Numbered from the stretch's first letter, positions 7,454 to 13,350 are shown. The stretch: DNA of 18,847 bases from Faecalibacterium sp. UBA1360 (GCA_002306375.1 DBRU01000014.1:1-18847); one strand, 5' to 3'. Notes: a model not told the origin generated them from the letters alone. A program made the numbers and translations.

Positions 7454-7578
7454 CCGTCGCCTCCTTTCTCCGCCCGGCGGCGGTAAAAATGATTCTTATG
7501 ATCGCCCGCCGGGCCCTGCCGGCAGGTGTGCGACCGCCGGCAAGCCGCGGCTGTTGTCGATGGATGCCGTATAGGGAT

Positions 7579-7587
7579 ATTGTACCA
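7579..7587 (-). promoter_or_regulatory. Extended -10 promoter candidate for the histidine kinase gene
   Basis: Reading the minus strand, TGGTACAAT is an extended -10 element (TGn plus TACAAT). No good -35 lies upstream (TTTTCT at 17 bp), which is tolerated with extended -10 elements. It would give a leader of roughly 120 nt before the ATG at 7453, containing several GC-rich palindromes (for example 7517-7528). Confidence 0.4.
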
Positions 7588-7661
7588 CAAACCCCCGGGC
7601 AAGAAAAGCCGCCCGACGCATAGGCCGCGGTCCCTGCGTCGCCGGATCACGCCCCAAGCGA

Positions 7662-7690
7662 TTGCCAGGCGGGGTCGTTCGTGGTATCAT
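7662..7690 (+). promoter_or_regulatory. Promoter for the macro-domain/DUF2200/vWA cassette
   Basis: TTGCCA (7662-7667) and TATCAT (7685-7690), each one base from consensus, are separated by exactly 17 bp. Transcription would begin near 7697, so the in-frame ATG at 7689 lies inside the -10 and cannot be the start codon; GTG 7719 with AAGGAGG (7704-7710) is the start instead. Confidence 0.75.
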
Positions 7691-7718
7691 GAGGCTGATA
7701 AACAAGGAGGTGTTTTCC

Positions 7719-8738
7719 GTGCCGTTACACATCGTGCGCAACGACATCACGGCCATGGCCGTGGACGCCATCGTCAACGCCGCCAACGAGAGCCTTTTGG
7801 GCGGCGGAGGCGTGGACGGCGCGATCCACCGGGCCGCCGGACCCGAACTGCTGGCCGAGTGCCGCGCCCTGGGCGGCTGCCGTACCGGGCAGGCCAAGAT
7901 CACCCGGGGGTATCGTCTGCCTGCCAAATACGTGATCCACACCGTGGGGCCCGTCTGGCGGGGCGGGGCCTTCGGCGAGCGGGAACTGCTGATCTCCGCC
8001 TATCGCTCCTCGCTGCAGCTGGCGGCGGCTTACGGCTGCCGCACGGTGGCCTTCCCGCTGATCTCCTCGGGGGTGTACGGCTACCCCAAGGACCGGGCCT
8101 TGCACGTGGCGGTGCAGACCATCGGCGATTTTTTGTCCGACCACGACATGACCGTGTGGCTTGTGATTTTTGACCGGGCCGCTTACAGCATCGGCACGGC
8201 GCTGTTTGACGACATCGCCGCCTACATTGACGATCAGTATGTCCAATGCCGCACCGACCCTGCGCGGGACTGCCTGCGCCGGGCGCAGGCGCTGGGCGCC
8301 GCGCCGCCTTGCGCAGCCCCCGCCGCGCAGCAGGCTGAAGAATCGCCCCTTTCGGTCGCGGCGGTCCCTGCCGGCCTGAGCCGGGCGCTGGAACACCTGG
8401 ACGAGAGCTTCTCTCAGATGCTGCTGCGCAAGATCGACGAGCGGGGCATGACCGATGCCCAGTGCTACAAAAAAGCGAACATCGACCGCAAGCTCTTTTC
8501 CAAGATCCGCTCCGACGTTGGGTACCGCCCCTCCAAACCCACAGTCATGGCGTTTGCCGTGGCGCTGGAACTGCCGCTGGAAGAAACGCGGGACATGCTG
8601 GCCAAAGCGGGGTTTGCCTTTTCCCGCGCCAGCAAGTTCGATATCATTGTGGAATATTTCATCGCCCACAAAAACTACGACGTCTATCAGATCAACGAGG
8701 CCCTGTTCGCCTTTGACCAGAGCCTGCTGGGCGGCTAA
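7719..8738 (+). CDS. Macro-domain (ADP-ribose) protein fused to a HTH-like C-terminal domain
   Basis: A 339-residue protein. Residues 1-175 form a MacroD-type macro domain: DAIVNAANESLLGGGGVDG (16-34) with the ADP-ribose-binding Asn and Gly-rich loop, then AIHRAAG, and PLISSGVYGYPKDRA near 108-122. Such domains bind ADP-ribose and often hydrolyse O-acetyl-ADP-ribose or mono-ADP-ribosyl-protein; the key residues are present. After an Ala/Pro-rich linker (175-219), residues 220-339 form a separate helical domain with TDAQCYKKANIDRKLFSKIR followed by YRPSKPTVMAFAVALELPLE, which reads like a phage-repressor-type helix-turn-helix, then a region ending YDVYQINEALFAFDQ. I recall the same domain in other Firmicute proteins but no defined role. 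Start is GTG 7719, set by the promoter and AAGGAGG. It heads an operon with DUF2200 22 bp downstream. DNA binding is inference. Confidence 0.85.
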   Translation: MPLHIVRNDITAMAVDAIVNAANESLLGGGGVDGAIHRAAGPELLAECRALGGCRTGQAKITRGYRLPAKYVIHTVGPVWRGGAFGERELLISAYRSSLQLAAAYGCRTVAFPLISSGVYGYPKDRALHVAVQTIGDFLSDHDMTVWLVIFDRAAYSIGTALFDDIAAYIDDQYVQCRTDPARDCLRRAQALGAAPPCAAPAAQQAEESPLSVAAVPAGLSRALEHLDESFSQMLLRKIDERGMTDAQCYKKANIDRKLFSKIRSDVGYRPSKPTVMAFAVALELPLEETRDMLAKAGFAFSRASKFDIIVEYFIAHKNYDVYQINEALFAFDQSLLGG

Positions 8739-8760
8739 GCCCGGAAAGGAGGGACCCGCA

Positions 8761-9111
8761 ATGCCGCGTATGGATGCGACCCAAATGTCCTTTGCCAAGG
8801 TGTATCCGCTTTTGGTGGCAAAGGCCGAAAAAAAGGGCCGTACCCGGGATGAAGTGGACCGGGTGACGGCCTGGCTCACCGGATACACGGCCGGGGAGAT
8901 CGCCCGGCTGGAAGAAACACCGATCACCTACGGCGATTTTTTTCGCAGCGCCCCAGCCATGAACCCCCGGCGCGCCCTGGTCACCGGCACGGTCTGCGGC
9001 GTGCGGGTCGAGCAGGTCGAGGACCCCTTGATGCGGGACATCCGCTGCCTGGACAAGCTGGTGGACGAACTGGCCAAGGGCCGCCCCATGGAAAAGATCC
9101 TGCGGGAGTGA
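8761..9111 (+). CDS. DUF2200 family protein
   Basis: A 116-residue soluble protein recognised as DUF2200 (PF09966) by its pattern: MSFAKVYPLLVAKAEKKGRT then EVDRVTAWLTGYT (20-50), FFRSAPAMNPRRALVTGTVC (about 61-80), GVRVEQVEDPLMRDIRCLDK and a final VDELAKGRPMEKIL. Length matches the family, and no membrane segment or signal peptide is present. Members are small cytoplasmic proteins without established activity, apparently helical with a conserved GV.VE.IEDPLM core. AAAGGAGGG (8745-8753) sits 7 nt before the ATG. It follows the macro/HTH gene after 22 bp and precedes the vWA gene by 88 bp, so co-transcription with the macro gene is likely. The role in the cassette is unknown. Confidence 0.85.
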   Translation: MPRMDATQMSFAKVYPLLVAKAEKKGRTRDEVDRVTAWLTGYTAGEIARLEETPITYGDFFRSAPAMNPRRALVTGTVCGVRVEQVEDPLMRDIRCLDKLVDELAKGRPMEKILRE

Positions 9112-9199
9112 ATGTCGCTTTTCGGGCGACCCATCAGCCCCCGGACCTCTGTATACTGTGATCGTAAGCAAAACCTTCACGGCACAGGAGGACCGACAT

Positions 9200-9847
9200 A
9201 TGAAAAATGATCTGACCGAACTGGTATTCATTCTGGACCGCAGCGGGTCCATGCAAGGGCTTGAATGGGACACCATCGGGGGCTTCAATTCCATGCTGGA
9301 AAAGCAGAAAAAGGAGCCCGGCGACGCCTTTGTCTCCACCGTTTTGTTCGACGACCGCACCCAGGTGCTGCACGACCGCGTGCGTTTGGCCGAAGTGGGC
9401 CCCATGACCGACCAAGAATATTTTGTCCGGGGCTCCACGGCACTGCTGGACGCCGTGGGCGGGGCCATCCGCCACATCGGCAACATCCACCGCTATGCCC
9501 GGCCCGAGGACGTGCCGCAGCACACCCTGTTCGTCATCACCACCGACGGGATGGAAAACGCCAGCCGCCGCTATTCGGCCGGGCAGGTCAGGCAGATGAT
9601 CCGCGAAAAACAGACGTGCTGCGGCTGGGAATTCCTGTTCCTGGGGGCCAACATCGACGCGGTGGAAACGGCGGGCAGCCTTGGCATCGGCGCCGACCAC
9701 GCGGTAAATTACCGCTGCGACCCCCGGGGTACCCGGCTCCATTATGAAGCGGTGGGCCGGGCCGTCAGCGCTGTGCGATGCAGCGCGCCCCTTGGCGCCG
9801 ACTGGAAAGCGGACATCGAGCGGGATCTCACCGCCCGCAACCGATAA
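9200..9847 (+). CDS. Small von Willebrand factor A (vWA) domain protein with complete MIDAS
   Basis: A 215-residue cytoplasmic protein that is almost entirely one vWA domain. The metal-ion-dependent adhesion site is complete: Asp13-Ser15-Ser17 (FILDRSGSM), Thr80 (GSTALLDA) and Asp116 (ITTDGMEN). WEFLFLGANIDAVETAGSLG near 148-167 forms the last strand and helix. There is no signal peptide or membrane segment, so it is not a surface adhesin; stand-alone intracellular vWA proteins usually hold together metal-dependent complexes, often with AAA+ ATPases or in stress systems, but no ATPase is near. AGGAGG (9186-9191) sets ATG 9200 over an upstream in-frame GTG/ATC reading. A TATACT (9152-9157) in the 88-bp gap could be a second -10, but no -35 is visible. 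The likely partner is the macro/HTH or DUF2200 protein. Confidence 0.87.
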   Translation: MKNDLTELVFILDRSGSMQGLEWDTIGGFNSMLEKQKKEPGDAFVSTVLFDDRTQVLHDRVRLAEVGPMTDQEYFVRGSTALLDAVGGAIRHIGNIHRYARPEDVPQHTLFVITTDGMENASRRYSAGQVRQMIREKQTCCGWEFLFLGANIDAVETAGSLGIGADHAVNYRCDPRGTRLHYEAVGRAVSAVRCSAPLGADWKADIERDLTARNR

Positions 9848-9865
9848 ACTGCGCGCAGCCGCCCG

Positions 9866-9904
9866 CGGGGCGCAGCAAGGCCTTGGCTCGGGACCTGCGC
9901 CCCG
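9866..9904 (+). other. GC-rich hairpin downstream of the vWA gene
   Basis: CGGGGCGCAG (9866-9875) and CTGCGCCCCG (9895-9904) pair perfectly around a 19-nt loop that itself contains AAGGCCTT. No T-run follows on the plus strand, so it is not a canonical intrinsic terminator, but it is the first stable structure after the vWA stop and may end or protect that transcript. Confidence 0.4.
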
Positions 9905-9936
9905 TCCGTTGGCCCGGGGCTTGCCGCCCGGCCAAC

Positions 9937-9973
9937 AAAAAAGCCCATGGGATCAACCGATCCCATGGGCTTT
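9937..9973 (-). terminator. Intrinsic terminator of the tRNA-Pro unit
   Basis: Arms 9940-9954 and 9959-9973 form a perfect 15-bp stem (core AGCCCATGGGATC) with a 4-nt loop, and on the minus strand the stem ends in TTTTTT (9937-9942). The stem begins at the last base of the encoded CCA, so termination is placed immediately after the tRNA. On the plus strand it could also stop read-through from the vWA gene, with only TTT following. Confidence 0.92.
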
Positions 9974-10048
9974 GGTCGGAGTGCGGGGACTCGAACCCCG
10001 GGCCTCCTGCTCCCAAAGCAGGCGCGCTACCAACTGCGCAACACCCCG
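9973..10048 (-). tRNA. tRNA-Pro (anticodon UGG), CCA encoded
   Basis: The minus strand gives a 76-nt cloverleaf including CCA. The acceptor stem CGGGGTG pairs with CACTCCG with one G-U; the D arm is GCGC..GCGC with AGTTGGTA loop; the anticodon stem CCTGC/GCAGG encloses TTTGGGA, reading anticodon TGG with G at position 37, as expected for proline; the T arm GGGG-TTCGAGT-CCCC follows. The discriminator base is A and CCA is encoded (9973-9975). It is a single-gene unit with its own promoter (10099-10127) and terminator (9937-9973). It decodes CCN proline codons, CCG/CCA directly. Confidence 0.97.
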
Positions 10049-10098
10049 TCGCGGCGTCCCGGGGCAAAGCGGCGTGCGCCGCCCCGAGACTGTACCTC

Positions 10099-10127
10099 AT
10101 TATACCCGCTGGCGGGCCCCGCGTCAA
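10099..10127 (-). promoter_or_regulatory. Strong sigma-A promoter for tRNA-Pro
   Basis: On the minus strand TTGACG (10122-10127) and a perfect TATAAT (10099-10104) are 17 bp apart. The start would be near 10092, giving a 5' leader of about 44 nt with a GCGGCG/CGCCGC hairpin (around 10066-10082) for RNase P to remove. Confidence 0.92.
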
Positions 10128-10162
10128 GCCGGGCAGTCCAAACGGCGCAACCGATCATAAAC

Positions 10163-10200
10163 AAAAAGGCCGGGCCCCGGAACTTCCGGGGCCCGGCCTT
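10163..10200 (-). terminator. Intrinsic terminator of the ptb-buk operon
   Basis: A perfect 15-bp stem (10166-10180 with 10186-10200, core GGCCGGGCCCCGG) closes a 5-nt loop AACTT. On the minus strand it is followed by TTTTTGT. It begins 22 bp after the buk stop, and separates buk from the downstream tRNA promoter. Confidence 0.95.
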
Positions 10201-10221
10201 CAAGTTCGTTGCCGGAACAAC

Positions 10222-11289
10222 TCAATAGGTCTGGGCCTGCTCCTCGCCCTTCATGACGCGCAGCGCGCCCTGGGCCAAAGCCAGCAGCTCGTCCTCGCCG
10301 GGATAGACGGTGATGGGGGCGATGAAGCCGATCTTCTGCTCCAGGATCTCGCGGGTGTAGGGGTTGTAGGCGATGCCGCCGGTCAGGATGATGGCGTCCA
10401 CCTTGCCCTCCAGCACGGCGGCCATGGCGCCGGCGTCCTTGGCGATCTGGTAATAGAAGGCGTCCTGCACCAGCTTGGCGAACTCGTCGCCTTCCTTGAC
10501 CATCTTCTCCACCACGCGGGCGTCGTTGGTGTGCAGATAGGCGTTGAAGCCGCCGTTGCCGCAGATCTTCTTGTAGATCTCCTTCTGGGTGTACTTGCCC
10601 GAGAAGCACATCTTGATCAGGTCGCCTGCCGGCACGGTGCCCGCGCGCTCGGGGCTGAAGCAGCCCTCGCCGTCCAGGATGTTGTTCACGTCCACGACCT
10701 TGCCCTTGCAGTGGGCGCCCACCGAGACGCCGCCGCCCATGTGGATGACGATCAGGTTCAGGGCGTCGTAGCTGGTGCCGTGCTCCTTGGCGTAGCGGCG
10801 GGCCACGGCCTTCTGGTTCAGGGCATGAAAGATGCTGCGCCGGGGCAGCTCGGGCACGCCGGACAGGCGGGCCACGTCGGTCAGTTCGTCCACGACCACG
10901 GGGTCCACGATGTAAGAGGGCTTGCCGATCTCGTCGCCGATCTCCCGGGCCAGGATGCCGCCCAGGTTGGAGGCATGCTGCCCCTGCACGCCGGCGATCA
11001 GATCGGCCAGCAACGCGTCGCTGACCGGGTAGGTACCGCCGGGGATGGGCTTGAGCAGGCCGCCGCGGCCCACGATGACGTCAAAGGAACGGATGTCGCA
11101 GTTGTCCTCTTTGAGGGTGTCCAGAATGATCTGCTTGCGGAAATCCTTCTGGTCGATGATGGAGGCGTACTTGGCGATCTCTTCGGTGGGATGGCGCAGG
11201 GTCTTGTCGAACAGAAGGGTCTCGTCCTCAAACGCGCCGATCTTGGTGGAGGTGGAACCCGGGTTGATGATAAGGCTCTTGATAGACAT
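10222..11289 (-). CDS. buk: Butyrate kinase
   Basis: A 355-residue cytoplasmic ASKHA-fold kinase catalysing butyryl phosphate + ADP to butyrate + ATP, the energy-yielding end of the pathway. The N-terminal phosphate-binding IINPGSTSTKIGAF (7-20), VGRGGLLKPIPGGTYPVS (73-90), IHMGGGVSVGAHCKGKVVD (about 183-201), the DGEGCFSPERAGTVPAGDL segment, and adenosine-binding ILTGGIAYNP (about 301-310) are all typical of Buk and distinguish it from acetate kinase, which is longer with a different ADR.V.HGG core. Length equals clostridial Buk (about 355). AGGAAG lies 8 nt before the ATG. It follows ptb with a 34-bp gap, so both are read from the promoter at 12324-12352 and end at the terminator 10163-10200. 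Branched-chain fatty acid kinase is the only close alternative; context argues for butyrate. Confidence 0.95.
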   Translation of the reverse strand: MSIKSLIINPGSTSTKIGAFEDETLLFDKTLRHPTEEIAKYASIIDQKDFRKQIILDTLKEDNCDIRSFDVIVGRGGLLKPIPGGTYPVSDALLADLIAGVQGQHASNLGGILAREIGDEIGKPSYIVDPVVVDELTDVARLSGVPELPRRSIFHALNQKAVARRYAKEHGTSYDALNLIVIHMGGGVSVGAHCKGKVVDVNNILDGEGCFSPERAGTVPAGDLIKMCFSGKYTQKEIYKKICGNGGFNAYLHTNDARVVEKMVKEGDEFAKLVQDAFYYQIAKDAGAMAAVLEGKVDAIILTGGIAYNPYTREILEQKIGFIAPITVYPGEDELLALAQGALRVMKGEEQAQTY

Positions 11290-11323
11290 GATGATCGCTT
11301 CCTTTTATGTAATGTACATCGGT

Positions 11324-12238
11324 TCAGGCGTTGAGGGCGGCGGCCACCACGGCGGCCAGAGCGATGGAGTTGACCTTGGTCTGGAAGGAATCGGAGCGGC
11401 TGGTCAGGATGGCGGGCACCTTGGTGCCGGTCAGGATGCAGCCGTTCTGGCAGTCGGCGGTGTGCACCAGGGTCTTGTACACCAGGTTGCCGGCCTGGAT
11501 GTCGGGGAACAGAAGCACGTCGGCCTTGCCGGCGGCGGGGCGGTCCTGGGCGCCCTTGTGGGCCGCGGCCTCGGGGTCGATGGCGATGTCCATGGACAGG
11601 GGACCGTCCACCACGCAGCCGGTGATCTTGCCCTCGGCGTTCATCTTGCGCAGCTCGTCGGCGTCCACGGTGCAGGGCATTTTGGGGTTGACCACCTCCA
11701 CGGCGGCCAGGGGGGCGACCTTCGGGCATTCGACGCCGCAGGCATGGGCCACTTCCACGGTGTTCTCAATGATGTGGACCTTGTCCTCCAGGGTGGGGTA
11801 GGTGATGAAAGCCACGTCGGACATGAACAGAAGCTGCTCGATGCCCTTGACCTGGAACACCGCCACATGGCTCAGAGTCTTGCCGGTGCGCAGGCCCACT
11901 TCCTTGTCCAGAATGCTCTTGAGGAAGGTCTTGGTGTCCAGCAGGCCCTTCATGTACATGTCGGCCTCGCCGTCGTGGGCCAGCTTGACGGCCTTCAGGG
12001 AGGCGGCGGTCTTGTCCGGCTCGTCGATGATGCGGTACTCCGCCAGGTCGATGTTCATTTCAGCCGCAATGGCGCGGATCTTGGCTTCGTCGCCCACCAG
12101 GATCGCGTCGGCAATGCCCTGCTTGTGGGCTTCGGCCACGGCTTCCAGCACGGCGTCGTCCTCGGCGGCGGCCACCGCGATGGTCTTTTTGCCACACTCC
12201 TTGACTTTGGAGATCAGCTCCTCAAAACTCTTCACCAT
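11324..12238 (-). CDS. ptb: Phosphate butyryltransferase
   Basis: A 304-residue member of the phosphotransacetylase/phosphotransbutyrylase family: butyryl-CoA + phosphate to butyryl phosphate + CoA, feeding Buk. Recognisable stretches are KTIAVAAAEDDAVLEAV (residues 18-34), DAILVGDEAKIRAIA, ADMYMKGLLDTKTFLKSIL (about 101-119), LSHVAVFQV, and near the C-terminus KADVLLFPDIQAGNLVYKTL and GTKVPAILTSRSDS. Length matches clostridial Ptb (about 301) and is shorter than acetate-specific Pta. I chose ATG 12238, with GAGGTG (12245-12250, complement) 6 nt upstream. A longer in-frame reading would add 83 residues of low-quality sequence running through the promoter and Rex-like site. First gene of the ptb-buk unit; transcription diverges from coaD-thl across a 531-bp control region. 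A broader acyl specificity is possible. Confidence 0.95.
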   Translation of the reverse strand: MVKSFEELISKVKECGKKTIAVAAAEDDAVLEAVAEAHKQGIADAILVGDEAKIRAIAAEMNIDLAEYRIIDEPDKTAASLKAVKLAHDGEADMYMKGLLDTKTFLKSILDKEVGLRTGKTLSHVAVFQVKGIEQLLFMSDVAFITYPTLEDKVHIIENTVEVAHACGVECPKVAPLAAVEVVNPKMPCTVDADELRKMNAEGKITGCVVDGPLSMDIAIDPEAAAHKGAQDRPAAGKADVLLFPDIQAGNLVYKTLVHTADCQNGCILTGTKVPAILTSRSDSFQTKVNSIALAAVVAAALNA

Positions 12239-12315
12239 ATCAAACACCTCATTTTCGTTTGTCAGGTCAAAAAACCACATCGGGGCGCGCAGGAAAGCCC
12301 TGTACACGGCCCTAT

Positions 12316-12333
12316 CTGTTAAAAGAATAACAC
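12316..12333. promoter_or_regulatory. Rex-like operator 1, over the ptb -10
   Basis: CTGTTAAAAGAATAACAC contains TGTTA-N6-TAACA exactly and matches 11 of 14 defined bases of the clostridial Rex consensus TTGTTAANNNNTTAACAA. It covers the ptb -10 (12324-12329), where a bound repressor would block transcription. Rex releases DNA when NADH rises. The palindrome is seen; the assignment to Rex is inference from the motif and pathway. Confidence 0.65.
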
Positions 12334-12352
12334 CTGTATGCCGAGCGGTCAA
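12324..12352 (-). promoter_or_regulatory. Promoter of ptb-buk
   Basis: On the minus strand TTGACC (12347-12352) and TATTCT (12324-12329) lie 17 bp apart. Start near 12317 gives a leader of about 80 nt with the ptb ribosome binding site at its end. The -10 lies within the Rex-like palindrome. Confidence 0.75.
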
Positions 12353-12537
12353 GCCCAAAGTGAGATTTTGTCGTTTGCGCGGTTTTGGCGCGCCCCGGGG
12401 CGCAAAAATCGTGTATTTTGCGGTGGGAACGCCCCGACCCTCCACAAGATGTTGCGATTTGGGCGCCCGGGGGCCGATTTTGGTCAATCAGACGAAAACC
12501 GCCCGAAAAACAAGGGGAAATTAAACATCTTCAAGTA
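12353..12537. other. Gene-free core of the ptb/coaD divergent region
   Basis: No credible gene. It holds a perfect 14-bp palindrome GCGCCCCGGGGCGC (12390-12403) flanked by T-runs on the left and A-runs on the right, and a second GC block (about 12461-12474) also flanked by GATTTGG/GATTTTGG-like AT patches. These alternating AT patches and GC palindromes are unlike the coding DNA around them. A 67-residue open frame (12338-12541) has no ribosome binding site and no family features, so I leave it out. Confidence 0.5.
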
Positions 12538-12555
12538 TTGACAAAACCTTAACAA
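12538..12555. promoter_or_regulatory. Rex-like operator 2, over the coaD-thl -35
   Basis: TTGACAAAACCTTAACAA matches 12 of 14 defined bases of TTGTTAANNNNTTAACAA, with a perfect right half (TTAACAA). Its left half is also the -35 hexamer, so binding would compete directly with RNA polymerase. Together with the sites at 12316 and 12676 it forms a set of three. Confidence 0.65.
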
Positions 12556-12566
12556 CGTGCAAAAAT
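12538..12566 (+). promoter_or_regulatory. Promoter of the coaD-thl-crt-hbd-bcd-etfBA transcript
   Basis: A consensus TTGACA (12538-12543) is followed after 17 bp by AAAAAT (12561-12566, four of six). Start near 12573 would put the folded leader (12573-12666) exactly at the 5' end of the RNA, about 200 nt before coaD. It is the best plus-strand promoter between ptb and thl. Confidence 0.65.
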
Positions 12567-12572
12567 AAAGGT

Positions 12573-12666
12573 GCGACGCAGGGCACAGCCCTGCGCGCAA
12601 GGCATGCACCCAACCACCGCACAGGCGAGCCCCGGCGCACGGCGCAGGGGATGGGTGCTCTCTTTT
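12573..12666 (+). ncRNA. Structured leader or small RNA upstream of coaD (class unknown)
   Basis: Starting at the predicted transcript 5' end, a first hairpin GCG(A)CGCAGGGC-ACA-GCCCTGCGCGC (12573-12598) pairs 11 bp with one bulged A. A second element has outer arms GCACCCA (12606-12612) and TGGGTGC (12652-12658) enclosing a GC-rich part where CCCC (12630-12633) can pair with GGGG (12647-12650), and is followed by CTCTCTTTTG, a weak intrinsic-terminator tail. It could be an attenuator, a riboswitch of a class I do not recognise, or a separate short RNA ending near 12666. It lacks the signature sequences of T-box, TPP, SAM, cobalamin, glycine or c-di-GMP riboswitches, and no SRP RNA loop. Confidence 0.4.
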
Positions 12667-12675
12667 GACCGTTGA

Positions 12676-12693
12676 CTGTTACATTTTTAACAG
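12676..12693. promoter_or_regulatory. Rex-like operator 3, upstream of coaD
   Basis: CTGTTACATTTTTAACAG is a perfect inverted repeat (CTGTTA, 6-bp spacer, TAACAG) and matches 11 of 14 bases of the clostridial Rex consensus. It follows two TTGAC-type hexamers (12665-12670 and 12672-12677) that could be -35 elements of a second promoter, although no convincing -10 is spaced correctly. It lies just after the possible leader terminator. Confidence 0.65.
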
Positions 12694-12769
12694 CATGGGC
12701 GGGCTTTACAGGCCGCGGCAGCGATGCGGGTCTATTAACTATTAAATAGGGAAGAGAAGGCGCACGCGT

Positions 12770-13258
12770 ATGACCACAGCGATGTATCCCGGCAGCTTTG
12801 ACCCCGTGACCCGGGGCCACCTTGACATCATCAAGCGCGCGTCCCGCATGTTCGACAAGCTGATCGTGGCGGTTCTGAACAACAGCGCCAAGACCCCGCT
12901 GTTCACGGTGGAGGAACGGGTCGAAATGCTGCGGGAATGCTGCAAGGGCATCCCCAACGTGGAAGTGGCCAGCTTCGACGGCCTGACCGTCAGCTTTGCC
13001 AAGGCTCGGGGGGCCACGGTCATGGTGCGCGGGCTGCGCGCCGTCACCGACTTTGAAAACGAGATGCAGCTGGCCCACACCAACCACGCGCTGCTGCCCG
13101 GCATTGAGACGGTGTTTCTGGCTACCTCCATCAGCTGGAGCTACCTGTCCAGCACCATCGTGAAAGAGGCCGCCCACTACCGCCAGGACGTCTCCAAATT
13201 CGTCACCCCCAACGTCGAGGCCGCGCTGCTGGCCAAGCAGCGCCACGGCGACGTGTGA
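12770..13258 (+). CDS. coaD: Pantetheine-phosphate adenylyltransferase
   Basis: A 162-residue nucleotidyltransferase, normal for CoaD, that adds AMP from ATP to 4'-phosphopantetheine to give dephospho-CoA, the penultimate step of CoA synthesis. YPGSFDPVTRGHLDII (6-21) holds the ATP-binding TxGH motif (here TRGH), VMVRGLRAVTDFENEMQLAH follows at about 84-103, and ISWSYLSSTIVKEAA holds the second nucleotide motif (SSTxVKE). AGAAGG (12755-12760) precedes ATG 12770 by 9 nt; an in-frame ATG at 12782 is less well placed. CoaD often sits beside rsmD in Firmicutes, but here it stands alone ahead of thl, 92 bp away with only a small hairpin between, so it is probably read with the butyrate genes. That would tie CoA supply to CoA-ester metabolism (inference). 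Confidence 0.95.
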   Translation: MTTAMYPGSFDPVTRGHLDIIKRASRMFDKLIVAVLNNSAKTPLFTVEERVEMLRECCKGIPNVEVASFDGLTVSFAKARGATVMVRGLRAVTDFENEMQLAHTNHALLPGIETVFLATSISWSYLSSTIVKEAAHYRQDVSKFVTPNVEAALLAKQRHGDV

Positions 13259-13271
13259 AACCTTGTTCCTG

Positions 13272-13288
13272 ACCCGCGGCAAGCGGGT
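13272..13288 (+). other. Small inverted repeat between coaD and thl
   Basis: ACCCGC-GGCAA-GCGGGT forms a 6-bp stem without a following T-run, so it is unlikely to terminate transcription. It lies between a weak CTGACC (13269-13274) and GATAAA (13293-13298), spaced 18 bp; if these form a thl promoter the repeat would be in operator position. Both readings are tentative. Confidence 0.3.
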
Positions 13289-13350
13289 GGAAGATAAACC
13301 GTAGACCGTACCTTCGTACAAACCAATCCATGATCAGGAGGCTGCTAAGT

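Noticed and set aside
7490..7504. A Fur-box-like TGATTCTTATGATCG before the histidine kinase gene
   Set aside because: Only 10 of 14 positions fit the 7-1-7 model, it sits downstream of the likely promoter and near the ribosome binding site, and nothing in the gene suggests iron.
9152..9157. TATACT as a separate promoter for the vWA gene
   Set aside because: No -35 at 16-18 bp and no extended TGn; left as a remark in the vWA entry only.
9778..11334. A 518-residue plus-strand frame spanning tRNA-Pro and buk
   Set aside because: It crosses a tRNA, two terminators and a promoter and is antisense to butyrate kinase.
12239..12487. An 83-residue N-terminal extension of Ptb
   Set aside because: It would run through the ptb promoter and the Rex-like site, and Ptb proteins begin near MVKSFEELI; a good ribosome binding site precedes ATG 12238.
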